Source of the DNA: Exobasidium rhododendri
Lineage: Eukaryota > Basidiomycota > Exobasidiomycetes > Exobasidiales > Exobasidiaceae
Direction: 5' to 3'
DNA: 64,000 nucleotides
NCBI GenBank assembly: GCA_026210745.1
Contig: CP110631.1
Coordinates: forward strand, 2,852,001 to 2,916,000
Each line of letters opens with the position of its first letter. Positions within the stretch are counted from its first letter, which is position 1. Below the pieces are notes generated by a model. The model was given only the letters and a program-made list of their open reading frames with translations, ran no database searches and was not told where the DNA came from. The translations under genes and the position numbers were made by a program. Below are positions 23,672 through 34,880 of this stretch, piece after piece.

Positions 23672-26326
23672 TCAGTCAATGTCCTTATAGATGGAGTCGT
23701 CTCCCATCGGTGTGAATGTTGCTCGTGGCTTGATGTCAAAGATCGGACCAAAGGCGTACTTCAGCAATCTCCTCCTCTCGACTGCAGCGAGAAGAGTGTC
23801 GGAGTATTGAGGGGCCATTGGTCCACCGCCCCGATCTGTTGCGGTGGGAACGTAACCCATGGCACTGCTGCTAGAAGCCATGTTTGCTGCGGTTGCTGTT
23901 CCTCCGCCTGGAGTTGATGTTCCGCCTCCAGCACCAGGCGCCGGACTACTGCTGCTAGGACCGTCCGATCCGATGAGCCCGTTCAAGACGGGTAGGGTAG
24001 CATTCGCATTGGCACTTCCATTCAGAGTCGTGCCCTTCTTCTTCTTTAACTGCGCCGTCATACTTTTCTTGATTTGATTTTGTCTCTTTGTCCAGCCTAC
24101 TTCGATTTCTCTGTCAGTAGAGAAGACGCAAGCAAGGAAGCCTTGATACGCTAGTCGGTCCTTTGCAATCGGATATAATCTTGCCTTACGTTGGCCGTTG
24201 ATTTGTATCTGCTTCTCGAGCAAGCGCTGTACCTTTCGCAATGTAGACGAGATTTCATCATCGGCTCGTTGTGACCAGTCTGTCTCCTCTTCCTCCACAA
24301 GCCCAATGGCCTTGAGTTCTGCTCGAATTCGTTCCTCATACTCGCTGATACTCTGCTGAGGTCCAATAATCGTTGCTGCTGCTGCTGTTGTTGCTGTTGT
24401 TGTGGAGGCGGCGGTAGGAAAGTTGTTCGATGACACCTCATTCGTCGTCGTCGTATTTGTCATGTTAGGGTGGTTTGCACCTGTGGATAATAGTAAATTG
24501 TCGGTGTCGTTGCTGTTAGTGTCGTTGTTGCTAATGTTGCTGTGTTTGCCTTGTTGATCATGATTGTCGTTATTGGTCATGCCGGCTTCACTGGCGTGCG
24601 AGTCAGATGCAGGGTCGATCGAGACGTTCGCTGGCAACAAGGCGGCCAAGAGTCGTTCCGTAAAAGGTCCAGCAAGAGCATCGTCAAGAGAAGCTTCGTC
24701 GGATACGCGTGCGTCCAGTTTGGACAGACTGTCGTGGGAACGAGGCACAGAAGAGGCGACAGTAGTACCATCACCGTTCGTCGAAGCAGTACTGGCTCCG
24801 TTCGCATGACTGCTTACACCTGGACCGCCATGGCTCGAAGTTGCAGCAATCGCACCAGTCGCATGAGATGTCGCCACACTAGGTTCGGTCACGCCTACCA
24901 CACTTGCACTCTTGGCAATGTACGTCGTAGGTACTTGAACGCCATTCGCTTCTTCTTCTGCCCAGACTTCACTGTAGTGTCTTCCTAGAGGAGGGATTTG
25001 AAGTGCTTCCGACGAGTCTCTCTCCATTAAAAGGTATCCCAAATCTTCTTCTGTGACTGTTCGGAACCAAGCGTCGGTGTTCTGTAAAAAAGTAGTATGG
25101 GAAATCTGTTCGTGCTTCTTGTCTTTCGCTCGACTTGCTGTCGTACTCTCCTTGACGATGGCTTGACCAGGTCCGGGCCCATTGATGCCGGCGGCTGCTT
25201 CTATGCGATCTCGTTCCTTTTCCCTTTCCTTCCAGTCCATTGTGGAATAGTCAACATCGACCTCTTCTGGCCGAGTAGGATACCATCGAATGAGCTTCGG
25301 GACCGGAGGTTTCGGTATGAACGATTCTGACGATCTCGCCGGTAATTCCCACAGTGCTGCTTGCGATGCTTGCATTGGCGTCATTGCTGATCCAAAGTCA
25401 TCCTTACCGCGGAGAACAGATGGTCGACGCAGCGAAGAGTTTAGCGTATCATTTCGGACAAGTGTACTGTGTGCCGTCGGATTGAGTTTCAACTTGATGC
25501 TCGATGGTGCTGATGATGAGCCTTTTCCAAGCAGTCCACCACCCACAGCCCTACTGTTTGTCGTCGGTTCAATTTGAGGAGAAGCACGATGAGAAACGCT
25601 AGGCTGTGGACTACTGATGCCTGAAGAGAACTGGTCGTCTTGATCTCTGCTCTGACTTATTTTCTGCCTCTTTCTCTTTATTTGGAACGATCGGCCTGGT
25701 CTGGACGGTCCTTCTTCATCCCAATCTGCATCTAAAGTAGCGCTTGCTTCACTCCCTTGTCTTGCTCTCGTTGCTTCCGTGTTGTCACGAAGTGCAACTT
25801 GAGAGGTCGATGCATTCGTAGTCCCAGCATCGTTCTCTTCCCTCTCTTGATCGGCTTCTCGCTTCACCTTGACCTTTGCTCGGCTTGGTCCTGCCGGCTG
25901 AGCAAATGCATCATGAGAGCTGGCTGCGACAGGAGAGCTGGAAGGACCGATGGTATCGTTCACCGACCGACCTTTGACGAGACTTTCAGGTCCCAAATCT
26001 GTACTTTTGGCGATGGGCGACGAGCTGATCGTTCTAGCTGGTGTACTTCGGCCTTCTGCTTTATCCAGAACCTCGAGGAGGGAGTTTGAACCGGAGTCAC
26101 CCTTCCACCTTTCTTCACTTGTAAGCTCCTTCTCATCTGCTATCAGATTAATCCTCCTCTGTGTCAACCGTGATTTCCTTTCTTGTAGCTGGGTCACCAA
26201 CTGTGTGAGCTCAGCATTCGTCGGAATTTCGATACTCGCAGCAAGAGAGCTGAGACTTGCGCTTGAGTGATGATGGCTTTGCGTGTCCAAAAGTGTCGGC
26301 GAGTGACGAGTCGTCGACGGGACCAT
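23672..26326 (-). CDS. ada3: SAGA/ADA histone acetyltransferase adaptor Ada3 (Ngg1)
   Basis: Single exon, 884 aa, ATG at 26326. The N-terminal part has a short helical segment (LTQLVTQLQERKSRL), then a long Ser/Ala-rich region with a mid-protein block VPKLIRWYPTRPEEVDVDYS and WFRTVTEEDLGYLLME. The C-terminal family domain is clear: ERIRAELKAIGLVEE, then DEISSTLRKVQRLLEKQIQ, then LYPIAKDRLAYQGFLACVFS. It ends with YAFGPIFDIKPRATFTPM, typical of fungal Ada3/Ngg1. Ada3 joins Ada2 and Gcn5 in the acetyltransferase module of SAGA in the nucleus. An Asn/Asp/Thr-rich run (24480-24560) and Ala/Thr runs are low complexity. It is divergent from the Kar5-like gene. Confidence 0.92.
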   Translation of the reverse strand: MVPSTTRHSPTLLDTQSHHHSSASLSSLAASIEIPTNAELTQLVTQLQERKSRLTQRRINLIADEKELTSEERWKGDSGSNSLLEVLDKAEGRSTPARTISSSPIAKSTDLGPESLVKGRSVNDTIGPSSSPVAASSHDAFAQPAGPSRAKVKVKREADQEREENDAGTTNASTSQVALRDNTEATRARQGSEASATLDADWDEEGPSRPGRSFQIKRKRQKISQSRDQDDQFSSGISSPQPSVSHRASPQIEPTTNSRAVGGGLLGKGSSSAPSSIKLKLNPTAHSTLVRNDTLNSSLRRPSVLRGKDDFGSAMTPMQASQAALWELPARSSESFIPKPPVPKLIRWYPTRPEEVDVDYSTMDWKEREKERDRIEAAAGINGPGPGQAIVKESTTASRAKDKKHEQISHTTFLQNTDAWFRTVTEEDLGYLLMERDSSEALQIPPLGRHYSEVWAEEEANGVQVPTTYIAKSASVVGVTEPSVATSHATGAIAATSSHGGPGVSSHANGASTASTNGDGTTVASSVPRSHDSLSKLDARVSDEASLDDALAGPFTERLLAALLPANVSIDPASDSHASEAGMTNNDNHDQQGKHSNISNNDTNSNDTDNLLLSTGANHPNMTNTTTTNEVSSNNFPTAASTTTATTAAAATIIGPQQSISEYEERIRAELKAIGLVEEEETDWSQRADDEISSTLRKVQRLLEKQIQINGQRKARLYPIAKDRLAYQGFLACVFSTDREIEVGWTKRQNQIKKSMTAQLKKKKGTTLNGSANANATLPVLNGLIGSDGPSSSSPAPGAGGGTSTPGGGTATAANMASSSSAMGYVPTATDRGGGPMAPQYSDTLLAAVERRRLLKYAFGPIFDIKPRATFTPMGDDSIYKDID

Positions 26327-26939
26327 TGTCAGATACTACTCAGTTGATCGTGAAAGCAACAGGGTTTCGTCGTGACATTCACGTCTTTGACCGTCCCAGC
26401 TCCGAGATACGATTGATTGCCGAGACTGGGGGAGGAAGTGGAGAGGCGGATCGGATAGACTAGAGGGTAGAGATTTGGACCGCCCCGCTCCTTCGCGCAC
26501 TTGAAGCAATTCTGCTCCCAGATCGCAGTGTATTGTGCAGCGGAAGGTAAATTGTCCAATTGCGTCCAATCAGGGGAGTCCCTTGCTTCAGAGAAGTCAA
26601 CTTATATGACTTTAATGGAAGGGTGGGAATATGGTATGGCCATCAGTGATAGTTTAGGGTGTGAATATATAGAGTGTCTCACGTCTGATGATCGAAACCA
26701 CGTGGTCCAGATGCATGTTTTAATCCGCACTTCTGCACTTCTGCACTGATTATTAAAATAGATTCAAGATCGGGGAGGGGGGGGGAGCAGCCACAGATAT
26801 AGCAGCTAACACCTTGATATAGACTGTACATGCACCGCCCCTTTTCTCGCATTCGAAGGCTCCATTCCCCTGAAAGAGTTCCCCTGGCATTTAGCTCGAC
26901 ATTAATACTCATTCTGTGTTTCACTTCTCCACATTAGAT
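26327..26939. promoter_or_regulatory. Divergent promoter region, ada3 / Kar5-like
   Basis: A 613-base region between divergent starts. It has a G run at 26774-26786 and short AT-rich parts (26605-26690). I see no gene here. Confidence 0.45.
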
Positions 26940-28802
26940 ATGCGGATGATTGTGTTGTGGAAGTGGCTCATCTTTGCTAGCTGCACTATCGAGGGAGTGA
27001 TGAGCATTCAGCTTGGTAGATTGATGAACAAGGCAAGAGAAGATGCTAACGAGAGCTTAAGTGATATGGCTGGTAAGAGAAATCATGATCTTGGCTGAGA
27101 TTAGCGAGTGCGAAGAGAGGAAAGACTGATACATTTGTGAGATAACATTGCACACAAATGAATCAGATGCCAATGAGCTCGGTCTTAGTCCTTCCGAGTA
27201 TCATGACGTCTTCTCTCAAGCTGGTACGCTTCCGTGAGAGTCAGTACACACTGTGCCGGTGGATCTGACTACTTCTGTCTGATATTCTCTGCAGGCATAC
27301 CGTCCTTGTACCGTCAGCGGCCACACTGCTTTCGTGATACCATGTCAGCTACAAAGATCAAGTGCCACGACCTAGACAGGAACATCTACGAATTGACGAA
27401 GAGTGAGTCGCTCTGCATTGGAACAAGATTTCAGCAACATCACCGACATCGCAATGCACCCACAGTTGCTATTGAAATGACAAAGTGCGACATCACTTCG
27501 ACTGGGATCTCTACACCCTTTGAATGCAGAGACCTGTCCAACGAATCACGAATCCGATCCTGTTTGCAGTAAGTAGATTGCCGGTGGTTATCTTCCCTCT
27601 AGTCCTACCACGAATGCCTGATATCTCACCACAAGGGCCATTGAGCGATCCAATCAGTTCTGGACATCGTACACGCAATTTCGTCAAAACATCCTCTCTC
27701 ATTGTCTGACATGGCGACGAACACAAGAAGAAGATGATGCCAAACAGCTGTATTCTATCATTGCTCAGGAAAAAGTGGCACTCCTCAAATTGCTCGGCCA
27801 AAGACAAGCGCAATGGAAGAGACAAGACGAAGAACAAAGAGAAAGACTGCAAGAAAAGTCAAGGCAGGAGGAAAACGCCAGACGAGCTGAGGTGATTGGC
27901 TTGACTGTGGAGCATAGAAAGCAAATGGACGAGTGGCATCTACTCTATGGACAATTCGAGCGAAGGAGTCAGATGCAGCAAGAAGCAATGACGAGTGCGG
28001 TCAGAGATGTAGTGGAAGAAATAGGTCCACGAGCGTACACTACTCTGCAGTCGATGGTGACGCTAGTAGAGACCGAATTACGGGACAGGCTGGAGAGTCA
28101 AGTCACTCTGCAACAGAAACAGATAGACAAGCACATGTACAAACTCTCCTCAGCATTGTACGGCACTCAAAGACAGGTAGATGGATGGATCGTGGCATTT
28201 GACATCCAGGCCAAGACGGCAGAGGCCACGATGAAAGCGCACGTCCAAGACATTACCTCAGTTCAAGAGCATTCACATCATCTTGTGAAAAGCTTGGCTG
28301 ATATGCGTTATGAAGCGCAGCATATGAACTTATTTCTACAGCAGAATTTGAATCACATCGACCAGCTGCAGAATGGATCTCGTGAGGCGATACAAGTCAT
28401 CCTTCAAGCCACTTCCCACCTCAATGCCACTCTGCGCGATCAAGCAAAGGTGCAGGCTGGAATATGGCCCACGGCGATCCACCTTTATGGGACCAAATGG
28501 CTGAAGGGCAAGAAGGGCCAGTCTTTTGTACTCTTGGCACGTTGGTGGCATGATCATCTCGCCCCTCTGATGCGTAAGTGGGCTTTTTTGTCTGAAACGT
28601 CCAAAAGTTTTGACGGCGGCTGAAGACTTTTCTTCGCTCAGCTCGCCAATTGCAGATCTTTCTGCAATACTTCTTTATACCTCTTTTGCGAGCATGCTGG
28701 ATCTTGACGAGGATGTTGACGCTAAATGCGGTAGCATCACTTCAATGGACTTTTGTGAGCGGAAAGGATGTGAATGTGCTGACGATCTCGAGGCGTGATT
28801 AG
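26940..28802 (+). CDS. Kar5/Tht1-like nuclear fusion (karyogamy) protein
   Basis: Six exons: 26940..27072, 27167..27223, 27295..27402, 27466..27568, 27636..28573, 28642..28802, giving 499 aa. Residues 1-22 form a signal peptide (MRMIVLWKWLIFASCTIEG). A Cys-bearing luminal region follows: HCFRDTM, KIKCHDLD, VAIEMTKCDI, FECRDL, SCLQAIERSNQFWTSYTQFRQ. This is the conserved Cys pattern and the WTSY motif of Kar5/Tht1/Brambleberry. A long coiled coil (about residues 160-390) leads to a C-terminal hydrophobic segment, FFIPLLRACWILTRMLTL. Family members sit in the ER/nuclear envelope and are needed for nuclear envelope fusion after mating. All joins are in phase. The end is uncertain: a GTGAGC at 28755 and CACAG at 28811-28815 could form a 61-base intron that bypasses the TAG and extends the protein to 29103, adding more hydrophobic sequence. 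Confidence 0.78.
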
Positions 28803-29362
28803 TACTGATACACAGAAAGGATCGCCTCAGGGATTCGTCATCTGCTGTTCGATGGCGTGCAGTAGACTATTTCGGGTCACTTTCACACGACTGCTAAGAC
28901 TTGTTGGATGCTCTGTGAATCTCTGGGTCGGCATTCGTATAGCCGATGGTCATTGTCATACGTTGGCAATCGTAGACGCAGAGGAGAGGGGGCGCAAACA
29001 TCTTCATAGCATACAACCCTCGTCTAAGGAAATGAGACAGAGCCGGCTCCATGTTGGACCAAGTGGGAATTTGCTCCTCTACAAGACCACAGATCAGAGG
29101 TAGCTAGTATCCCCACTACCTCCTTGCGTACTTCACTAAGGTGATGGAAAGGTAACCTTCAAGTCTCGGCGTCGGATCCTTCATTCGCTCTGACACTTGC
29201 TGCAGATGTGATACCTGGTCTGATTTCATATGTTACAATTGTCTCTTCCCTCTTACTCTCCAGAAGGACTAGAATACTAAATATGCTACTGTACACGTCC
29301 CTGTCCTCCCTCCTCGTCTTCCCTTTCCGTGAAGGTGGATAAAAAATTCTTCATCATATTCC
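28803..29362. other. Convergent intergenic region, possibly with a last exon of the Kar5-like gene
   Basis: The plus-strand frame 28816-29103 stays open and encodes a hydrophobic stretch that may be an extra exon of the Kar5-like gene. The rest is 3' flank with nothing recognisable. Confidence 0.4.
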
Positions 29363-29843
29363 TTAGAGCTCAGCGTGTGCTTTCAAGTTTGCTGCGTTGG
29401 CTCGTACAGACTCCAAAGCTTCCTCTGCAGCTGCGCTAAGTAACTCTTTCGGTGTGTTTGGTTGTGTTCCGAAGATATAGTACGTCGACCTTGCAGCGAC
29501 GCTTCGGATATGATCGGGAAAGTGAAAGTAGAAGGACCACCAAATGAGAGACGAAAGCGTGAAGAATACAAACACTGCAAAGATGGGAAGGAAACATGCC
29601 ATCAACATAATAGCCTAACGTAGCTGCTTTAAGGTCGTAACTCTGTGTAACTCTGCGTAACTCACAGACTAGTAGCTTCTCCCATAATTCCATCATGCCG
29701 AGTGAGAGAGTTCCCTCCATCCACACTTCGTACTTCCACAGCCAGGCACCTAGGCGCGTGATGGGATTGGATGATTTGGGCCGTCCTGGTGCCATACTCT
29801 TTCTCACTCGAACGCCACCTCCCTGCGATTTTGCGCTGCTCAT
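29363..29843 (-). CDS. Probable small subunit of serine palmitoyltransferase (ssSPT-like)
   Basis: Two exons: 29843..29666 and 29574..29363 (intron 29575-29665, GTGAGT to TTTGCAG), giving 129 aa. The join restores a continuous frame: ELWEKLLV then LFVFFTLSSLIWWSFYFHFP. The core WKYEVWMEGTLSLGMMELWE, followed by a hydrophobic helix and FPDHI, follows the pattern of metazoan ssSPTa (a YYQYLLVTALYMLEPWE-like segment, one helix, then MPQHI) and of the fungal SPT_ssu-like family. These small ER proteins stimulate serine palmitoyltransferase, the first enzyme of sphingolipid synthesis. The N-terminus is basic and the C-terminus is Ala/Glu-rich. The short length makes the family call moderate; that this is a real membrane protein gene is more certain. 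Confidence 0.62.
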
Positions 29844-30619
29844 CAAAGCGAAGGTTAAGGAAGAGAAAGGGGGGGATAGAGAGAAAGAGACGTCTTCGCT
29901 TGGTGGTCCTCGCTAGTAGATTGACAACTGATTGATGTATGCGAAATGGTCTTGAGGACGAGCATCTACAGCAACTTGGAAAGCACCTCGATTCTAAATC
30001 TTAATTTCAGATGTTCACAACTCGGCCACGTGGCGCGAAGGAAGGGGGGAATGTCCCTAACCTTATTCCTGCCATTCCGGTCAGGCTTGTTGTTGCCCTG
30101 TCTTACAGTAGTCACCTTGCCTTCGACGCAGCCGTGTGAATTTCCAAATAGGACGCTTCTGTCTGGCCCCTAAGATGAGCTTTCGAGTTGTAGAAGCAGA
30201 CGAGAGCTCTGACCGCGCATCATAGCTTACGGCTTCATTTCAGCAAAGGTCTCTGATCAAGTGAAGATTACTGTTCGCGTTAGATACAGTATCAATAAGA
30301 GTTGGACGCATAAAGTTGCTCACAATTGGCGTCTGATACAATTATTTGATACTAATGAAGCAAGATGTGACTGATATGAATAGACGTCTGTTTCACCGGC
30401 ACTTGTATTTCATTAATGATTCATTAAATCTCATGCCCCGGGTAAGCGGATTGGTGAGTGTGTATTGTGTGTCGATCTTTTGTCGAGCGCCCAAAACGGT
30501 GAAGCCGCATCTCAACGCCCGCACACATCTCCATCACTTCTACCACTAGCCAGACATCGCCGGTTCCCTTTGATAATTACTGCAGGGGGGGAATCGTGAC
30601 TCCGAACTTTTTTTCCATC
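29844..30619. promoter_or_regulatory. Divergent promoter region, ssSPT-like / coiled-coil protein
   Basis: 776 bases between divergent starts. An AT-rich part (30270-30440) has several GATAC/GTATC words, including the palindrome GATACAGTATC. I see no gene. Confidence 0.4.
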
Positions 30620-32264
30620 ATGGAAAGCGAAGATTGGACAGGTGATGGGATGGGCGAGATCGGACAATTACTGAACGACTACACAAGCCTCCAGGCTGCT
30701 CATCAATCGTTGTTGGAGAGATGCGAGACACAGTCAACCGAAGCCAATGCTGAAGCTCAAGAAGAGATAAACAAACTGAGGAAGAGGGTGAAGACACTGC
30801 TCGACGACCTGGCGAAGGTGACAGAGGAGAAAGATGAACTCAGTGCGACAGTAAGAGACTTGAGAGTCAGAGTCGAAGAGAGCAGGCGGGCTATTATGAG
30901 GCTACAGGGTGGAGGTGCAACTGCATCGACAGCGACAAGCGCACAAAACGGTACCTCAGGTGGCAACAGTACTGCGAGCGGACTAGCCAACAACCCTAAC
31001 AGACGCAGTATGGGACCATCAGCACTGTCTTCCTGGAACCCAAAGGAAGCTACCGCCTCCAATGGCCTGACTACTTTGCTCGAACCGGCCTCCTCGTCAG
31101 ACAGTACCTACTCTCATCATAGTCCCGAAGAAGCCGCTGAGTTGAAGAAATCAAAACGGGCAAGTCTCGCCTTCGGACCGAATGCGTTGGGTGCAATCGG
31201 TAGAAGAGCTCATGGTCATCGACGAATTGCTAGTGGAAGTAGGATTGGCTTGAGTGATGAAGAAGGTCAGACTGTAAATGCACCATCTCAAGGTCTGCGA
31301 GAGCTTCACTTAGGAGGCGTCACACCTACTGCTGTGGCAAATACTAGCAAGAGGTCCAGTTTCTTTGGAGGAAATGCTAGCTTGCTATCACTATCCTCGA
31401 ATTCTGCGGACCCATCACTAGAAGAGGGCACAAGTACACTATCGATACCGAGCAGCGCAAATCGCAGGGCAAGCAATTCGAGCAGCCTGAGTGGAAGTGC
31501 GCGAGAAGAGCTCGAATCTGGCTTGGTGGTTCCTGGTAGCGTTGGTAGAAGTACATACTCACCGTCAAGTTCTACGTCGATGACATCTCCCATTGAGGAA
31601 GCAGACGAAAGGAGTAGAAGATTTGGACAGAGTAATCGAAGCGATGAGTATGATGAACCTTGGACAGCCCGAGCAAGTTCTAGTGCTGCCCAATCTACCA
31701 CATCCGGCACTTTCAGTGCCATGCAACATCAACAGAATACCGACTACCATTCTCACCTCCAACGACAGCTAGCTGAACAGAAATTTCGAGTGCAAGATCG
31801 AGATGTTCGCTTAAATGATCTACAACGTGAAATGCAGGCACTACGAATGGAGTTAGATGATGCAAAGGAAGCTAGGTCGGCCAGTGAAGCTTGCTTGAAG
31901 GCACTCAAGGACTTTGTCAAAGACGAAGGGGGTCGATCGACTGATACAGATGGAGGCGCTCAAATGCTGAAAGGCGTCAAACTTCCTCCACTGCCGACCG
32001 ATAAAGATACGGATGATCTTTCCAGTGACTCCGTCTTTGTGCCCACCACGCCGGGGAGATTCGCTAAGACGACGGACGTCATCACTCCTACTCAAGCTAC
32101 CACATCTAGTACGTGGAAAGCGTTCGGTACCACCTTTGCCAATCTGTCCAGAACGAAGAGTGAAGATACCGCGACAAAGGTAGCGCCAGGTGCTTCAGAG
32201 GCGATCAACTTCAGCAGCAACAACAGCAGCAACAACAACAACACCAACGACAACAACAACAACG

Positions 32265-32295
<31 letters not shown>

Positions 32296-32872
32296 CTACG
32301 ACATTGATGGTGAATCAGCAGCAACATCGACAAGTGGTACATTACCTCTCAGTCCCAGTGTGCAGATAGGAAACTCCATTGGAACATTGTGGTCTCGAGC
32401 TACAAAGAGGGACAGTGTCAGCGTCGTATCTTCCGAGTCCATCGATAGTAGTGGCACCCCCGAATTAAAGCACTCATCCATGGCCAGGACTGCACGTGGA
32501 GATGCACCCAATCCAACCCTCGGTACCTCCTCTGTCGCACCTGCTGTCTTCAAAGGGTTCGGATGGTTCAACAAGAGAACAACCGGTGATGATACTGTCG
32601 TAGAGGCTACGTCACCAGGCGTCAGCACACGCGTATCTTCGCCACCCTTTGCCAATCTAGACAACCACGTTCTGACACTCGATCAAGTCCAAGAAGGCAA
32701 TCTGAACGGACTTGGGATGGCAAACGTACCGACGAGCGGCAGCTTCACGCGAGACGACGTCAACAGCTACAGTACCGTTCCCTCTTTCGAGCCAAATCAT
32801 CGAGTAAGAAAGGTAAGGGAAAAGTCAGGAGCAGTAGACGAAGACACTGGCTTTGTGCCGCCCACATTCTGA
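30620..32872 (+). CDS. Coiled-coil, Ser/Asn-rich protein of unknown function
   Basis: Single exon, 750 aa, ATG at 30620 (CATCATGGA). The frame is open upstream but the next ATG back is absent. I do not recognise the family. Residues about 15-100 form a strong coiled coil (LLNDYTSLQAAHQSLLERCE, then INKLRKRVKTLLDDL). A second coiled coil lies near residues 375-425 (HLQRQLAEQKFRVQDRDVRL, then MQALRMELDDAKEARSASE). The rest is Ser/Thr-rich and disordered, with likely phosphorylation sites such as RRASNSSS and KRASLAFGP. A poly-Asn tract is encoded by an AAC repeat (32217-32296). No signal peptide or membrane segment is present. A cytoskeletal or polarity scaffold is one possibility but is not supported by any motif I can name. 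Confidence 0.8.
32214..32296 (+). repeat. (AAC/AGC)n trinucleotide tract encoding poly-Asn
   Basis: An interrupted AAC repeat with AGC and GAC variants, inside the coiled-coil protein gene. It keeps the reading frame. Confidence 0.85.
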
Positions 32873-33071
32873 TACCAGCATAGGGGAGAAGATGGAGTAG
32901 GGAACATTCCCAGCAGAGCATGTATACTTATGTACAGTACAATACATTGGACGTCTTGAGGCAGTAAATGCTATTATTACATGACGAGTGAGGAAAGATC
33001 CCAGAAAAGGCATGGCTGGGAGTGATCATGTGGAGAAAACGAGAGAAAAAAAGAGGTGGGAGGAGAGCTGG

Positions 33072-34685
33072 TCATGTGTCGCCAACTCTCTTCAAATTGC
33101 CTCGAAACTTTGTCACATCGAGACTCTCGTTTCGCTTCCAGAATTCGATGAGAGTCTGAGCAGTCCTTTGAGGAGCATCCTCTTGTAGCGAGTGGCCAAC
33201 GTCAGCAAAAACGACTAGTTGATACTTTCCTTGCATTTGACCAATCATGAGATCCTTGTCTAGACGGTCCGTGCCGGCAAGCAGTAATAGACGAGCGCAT
33301 TTGACTGAAAGAAAGGACTGACTAAGACCTTCGAACCAGCCTGACCAGTATGGCTCAGTAGCCAGAAGATTCGCTCTCCATTTATAGGCGAACAGTGAAG
33401 AAGAAATGCTTCCAGTTGACGCTTGCGAGGGTGAGGTAGAACGTAGCTCTTCCACTGCTTCGCCGGTATCGTCTCCCGAATCAAGATTTTCCTCCGATGG
33501 ATTCGCGTGTGTCTGTAAGAATTGACTGTCATTACTTTTCTCGAGCAAACTCGGAACACTTCTCCTTGCGCTTTGTGCATTTACGATTGTACCACTATCG
33601 ATGTGCCATCGAATCGCTTCCTCTACGGAGTTGAAGCCTTTGGGCAAGGCAGACACGATATTCTTCATGATGGACAACGAAGACATGGCTGTGCCTTCCA
33701 CTACGTCGAGCACTGCTACACCTGCTACCCGAGGCACGGGCCTGGTCTTCGATGCGGCAGAAAGAGCATGACAGAGCGAAACTACCACTGATCCTCCCAT
33801 ACTATGGCCAACCAGAATGAGTGTAGGCTGAGGTTTCGAGGAGGGGAAGAGCTTGGACAGGATAGCCATACTATCCTTTGTAAGAGTAGAAAGAGACATG
33901 TCTTGCGACTGTTCGACGGACGACTGCTTAGTTCTGCCTGGAAAGGGAGGACAGAATGGGGAGACCCAAGTCAGTAAAGAAATTTACTGATTTATTTTTC
34001 CTCCCTTCGAGGCACACGCACCATGGCCTCGACAGTCGAAAGCTAGCACGCCAGCCTCTCCTTGAGTCTCCTTGGTCACATGCTTTGCTACGAGTGCAAA
34101 CGAGAGGGCGCTATAGCCCGCTCCATGATGAAGGAAGAAGATAGTGCCAGGGCTCGTGCCCGAGTCGGCCTCACTGCTGTCGTCCATCTCATCTACTTCG
34201 AGAGCCTTCAACGATTCCAGGCTGTCTAGCTGCGATACTCCCCTTGACCCCGCTTTCCCTTTAGATCGATATGCGAGCTGTTTTGGAGGAGTGTAGTAGA
34301 CTCGAAAGGTGTTCTTGGTGTCATTCTGCCTTCGAGGTTTGGAAGGTGATGTATGCTGTATTTCGGACTCTTCTTTTTTCAGCTCATCCCCTTCATCGTC
34401 CTGATCATTGTCTACTTCGACTTCCAACGCTTCCCCAAAACAATCGTCGGCGCTCAATGGAGTGTATTGCAGGTCTAGAGTTCTGCTTTCTGCACTGCGT
34501 TGAGGAGTTGAACGAGGTGGGGGAGCCATGGAGAGAGCACCTAGACCGTCGCCTTCATCTCGCTCTTCTACTGAATCAGAAGACCACTGTGAGGGTGCTA
34601 TAGCTGGAAGATGTGGCAACTTGGAGATTCGAGACTTCAGGAGAGAATCGCGCAGATTGTCGTCCCCTCCAGGTCTACTTGTCAT
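33072..34685 (-). CDS. ppe1: Protein phosphatase 2A methylesterase Ppe1 (PME-1)
   Basis: Two exons: 34685..34022 and 33937..33072 (intron 33938-34021, GTGCGT to CCAG), giving 509 aa. It is an alpha/beta hydrolase with the nucleophile motif LVGHSMGGSVV, the family motif AVLDVVEGTA (acid residue), and FADVGHSLQEDAP carrying the catalytic His. Upstream are NTFRVYYTPP, FFLHHGAGYSALSFALVA and DCRGHG, all typical of PME-1/Ppe1. The enzyme removes the methyl ester from the C-terminal leucine of the PP2A catalytic subunit. Compared with human PME-1 (about 386 aa) it has a longer N-terminus and acidic insertions around residues 80-110 and 155-175, plus a Ser-rich insertion in the cap region. The ATG at 34685 is the first in frame. 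It is divergent from cog2 with only 195 bases between starts. Confidence 0.94.
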
Positions 34686-34880
34686 GCCTGGGGGCGAGGT
34701 GCTGGCGGCCTTTGGCGTGTAGAAAGGGGTGAGGTAGAGTAAATGCGAGCTCCACCCAAAGTCACTTTACCACAACACAAAGGTTTGATGCGTCCAAACA
34801 TCTTTGGCGCTAAACTCAAAAGCTTGAACACACAGAATTCCTGCTTCTGAGCCTCCTCACTACTTCCACGTCGGCGCAGT
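34686..34880. promoter_or_regulatory. Short bidirectional promoter, ppe1 / cog2
   Basis: Only 195 bases separate the two start codons, so both promoters and both leaders share this segment. No TATA box is evident. There is a CACAACACAAAGG stretch at 34772-34784. Confidence 0.55.
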
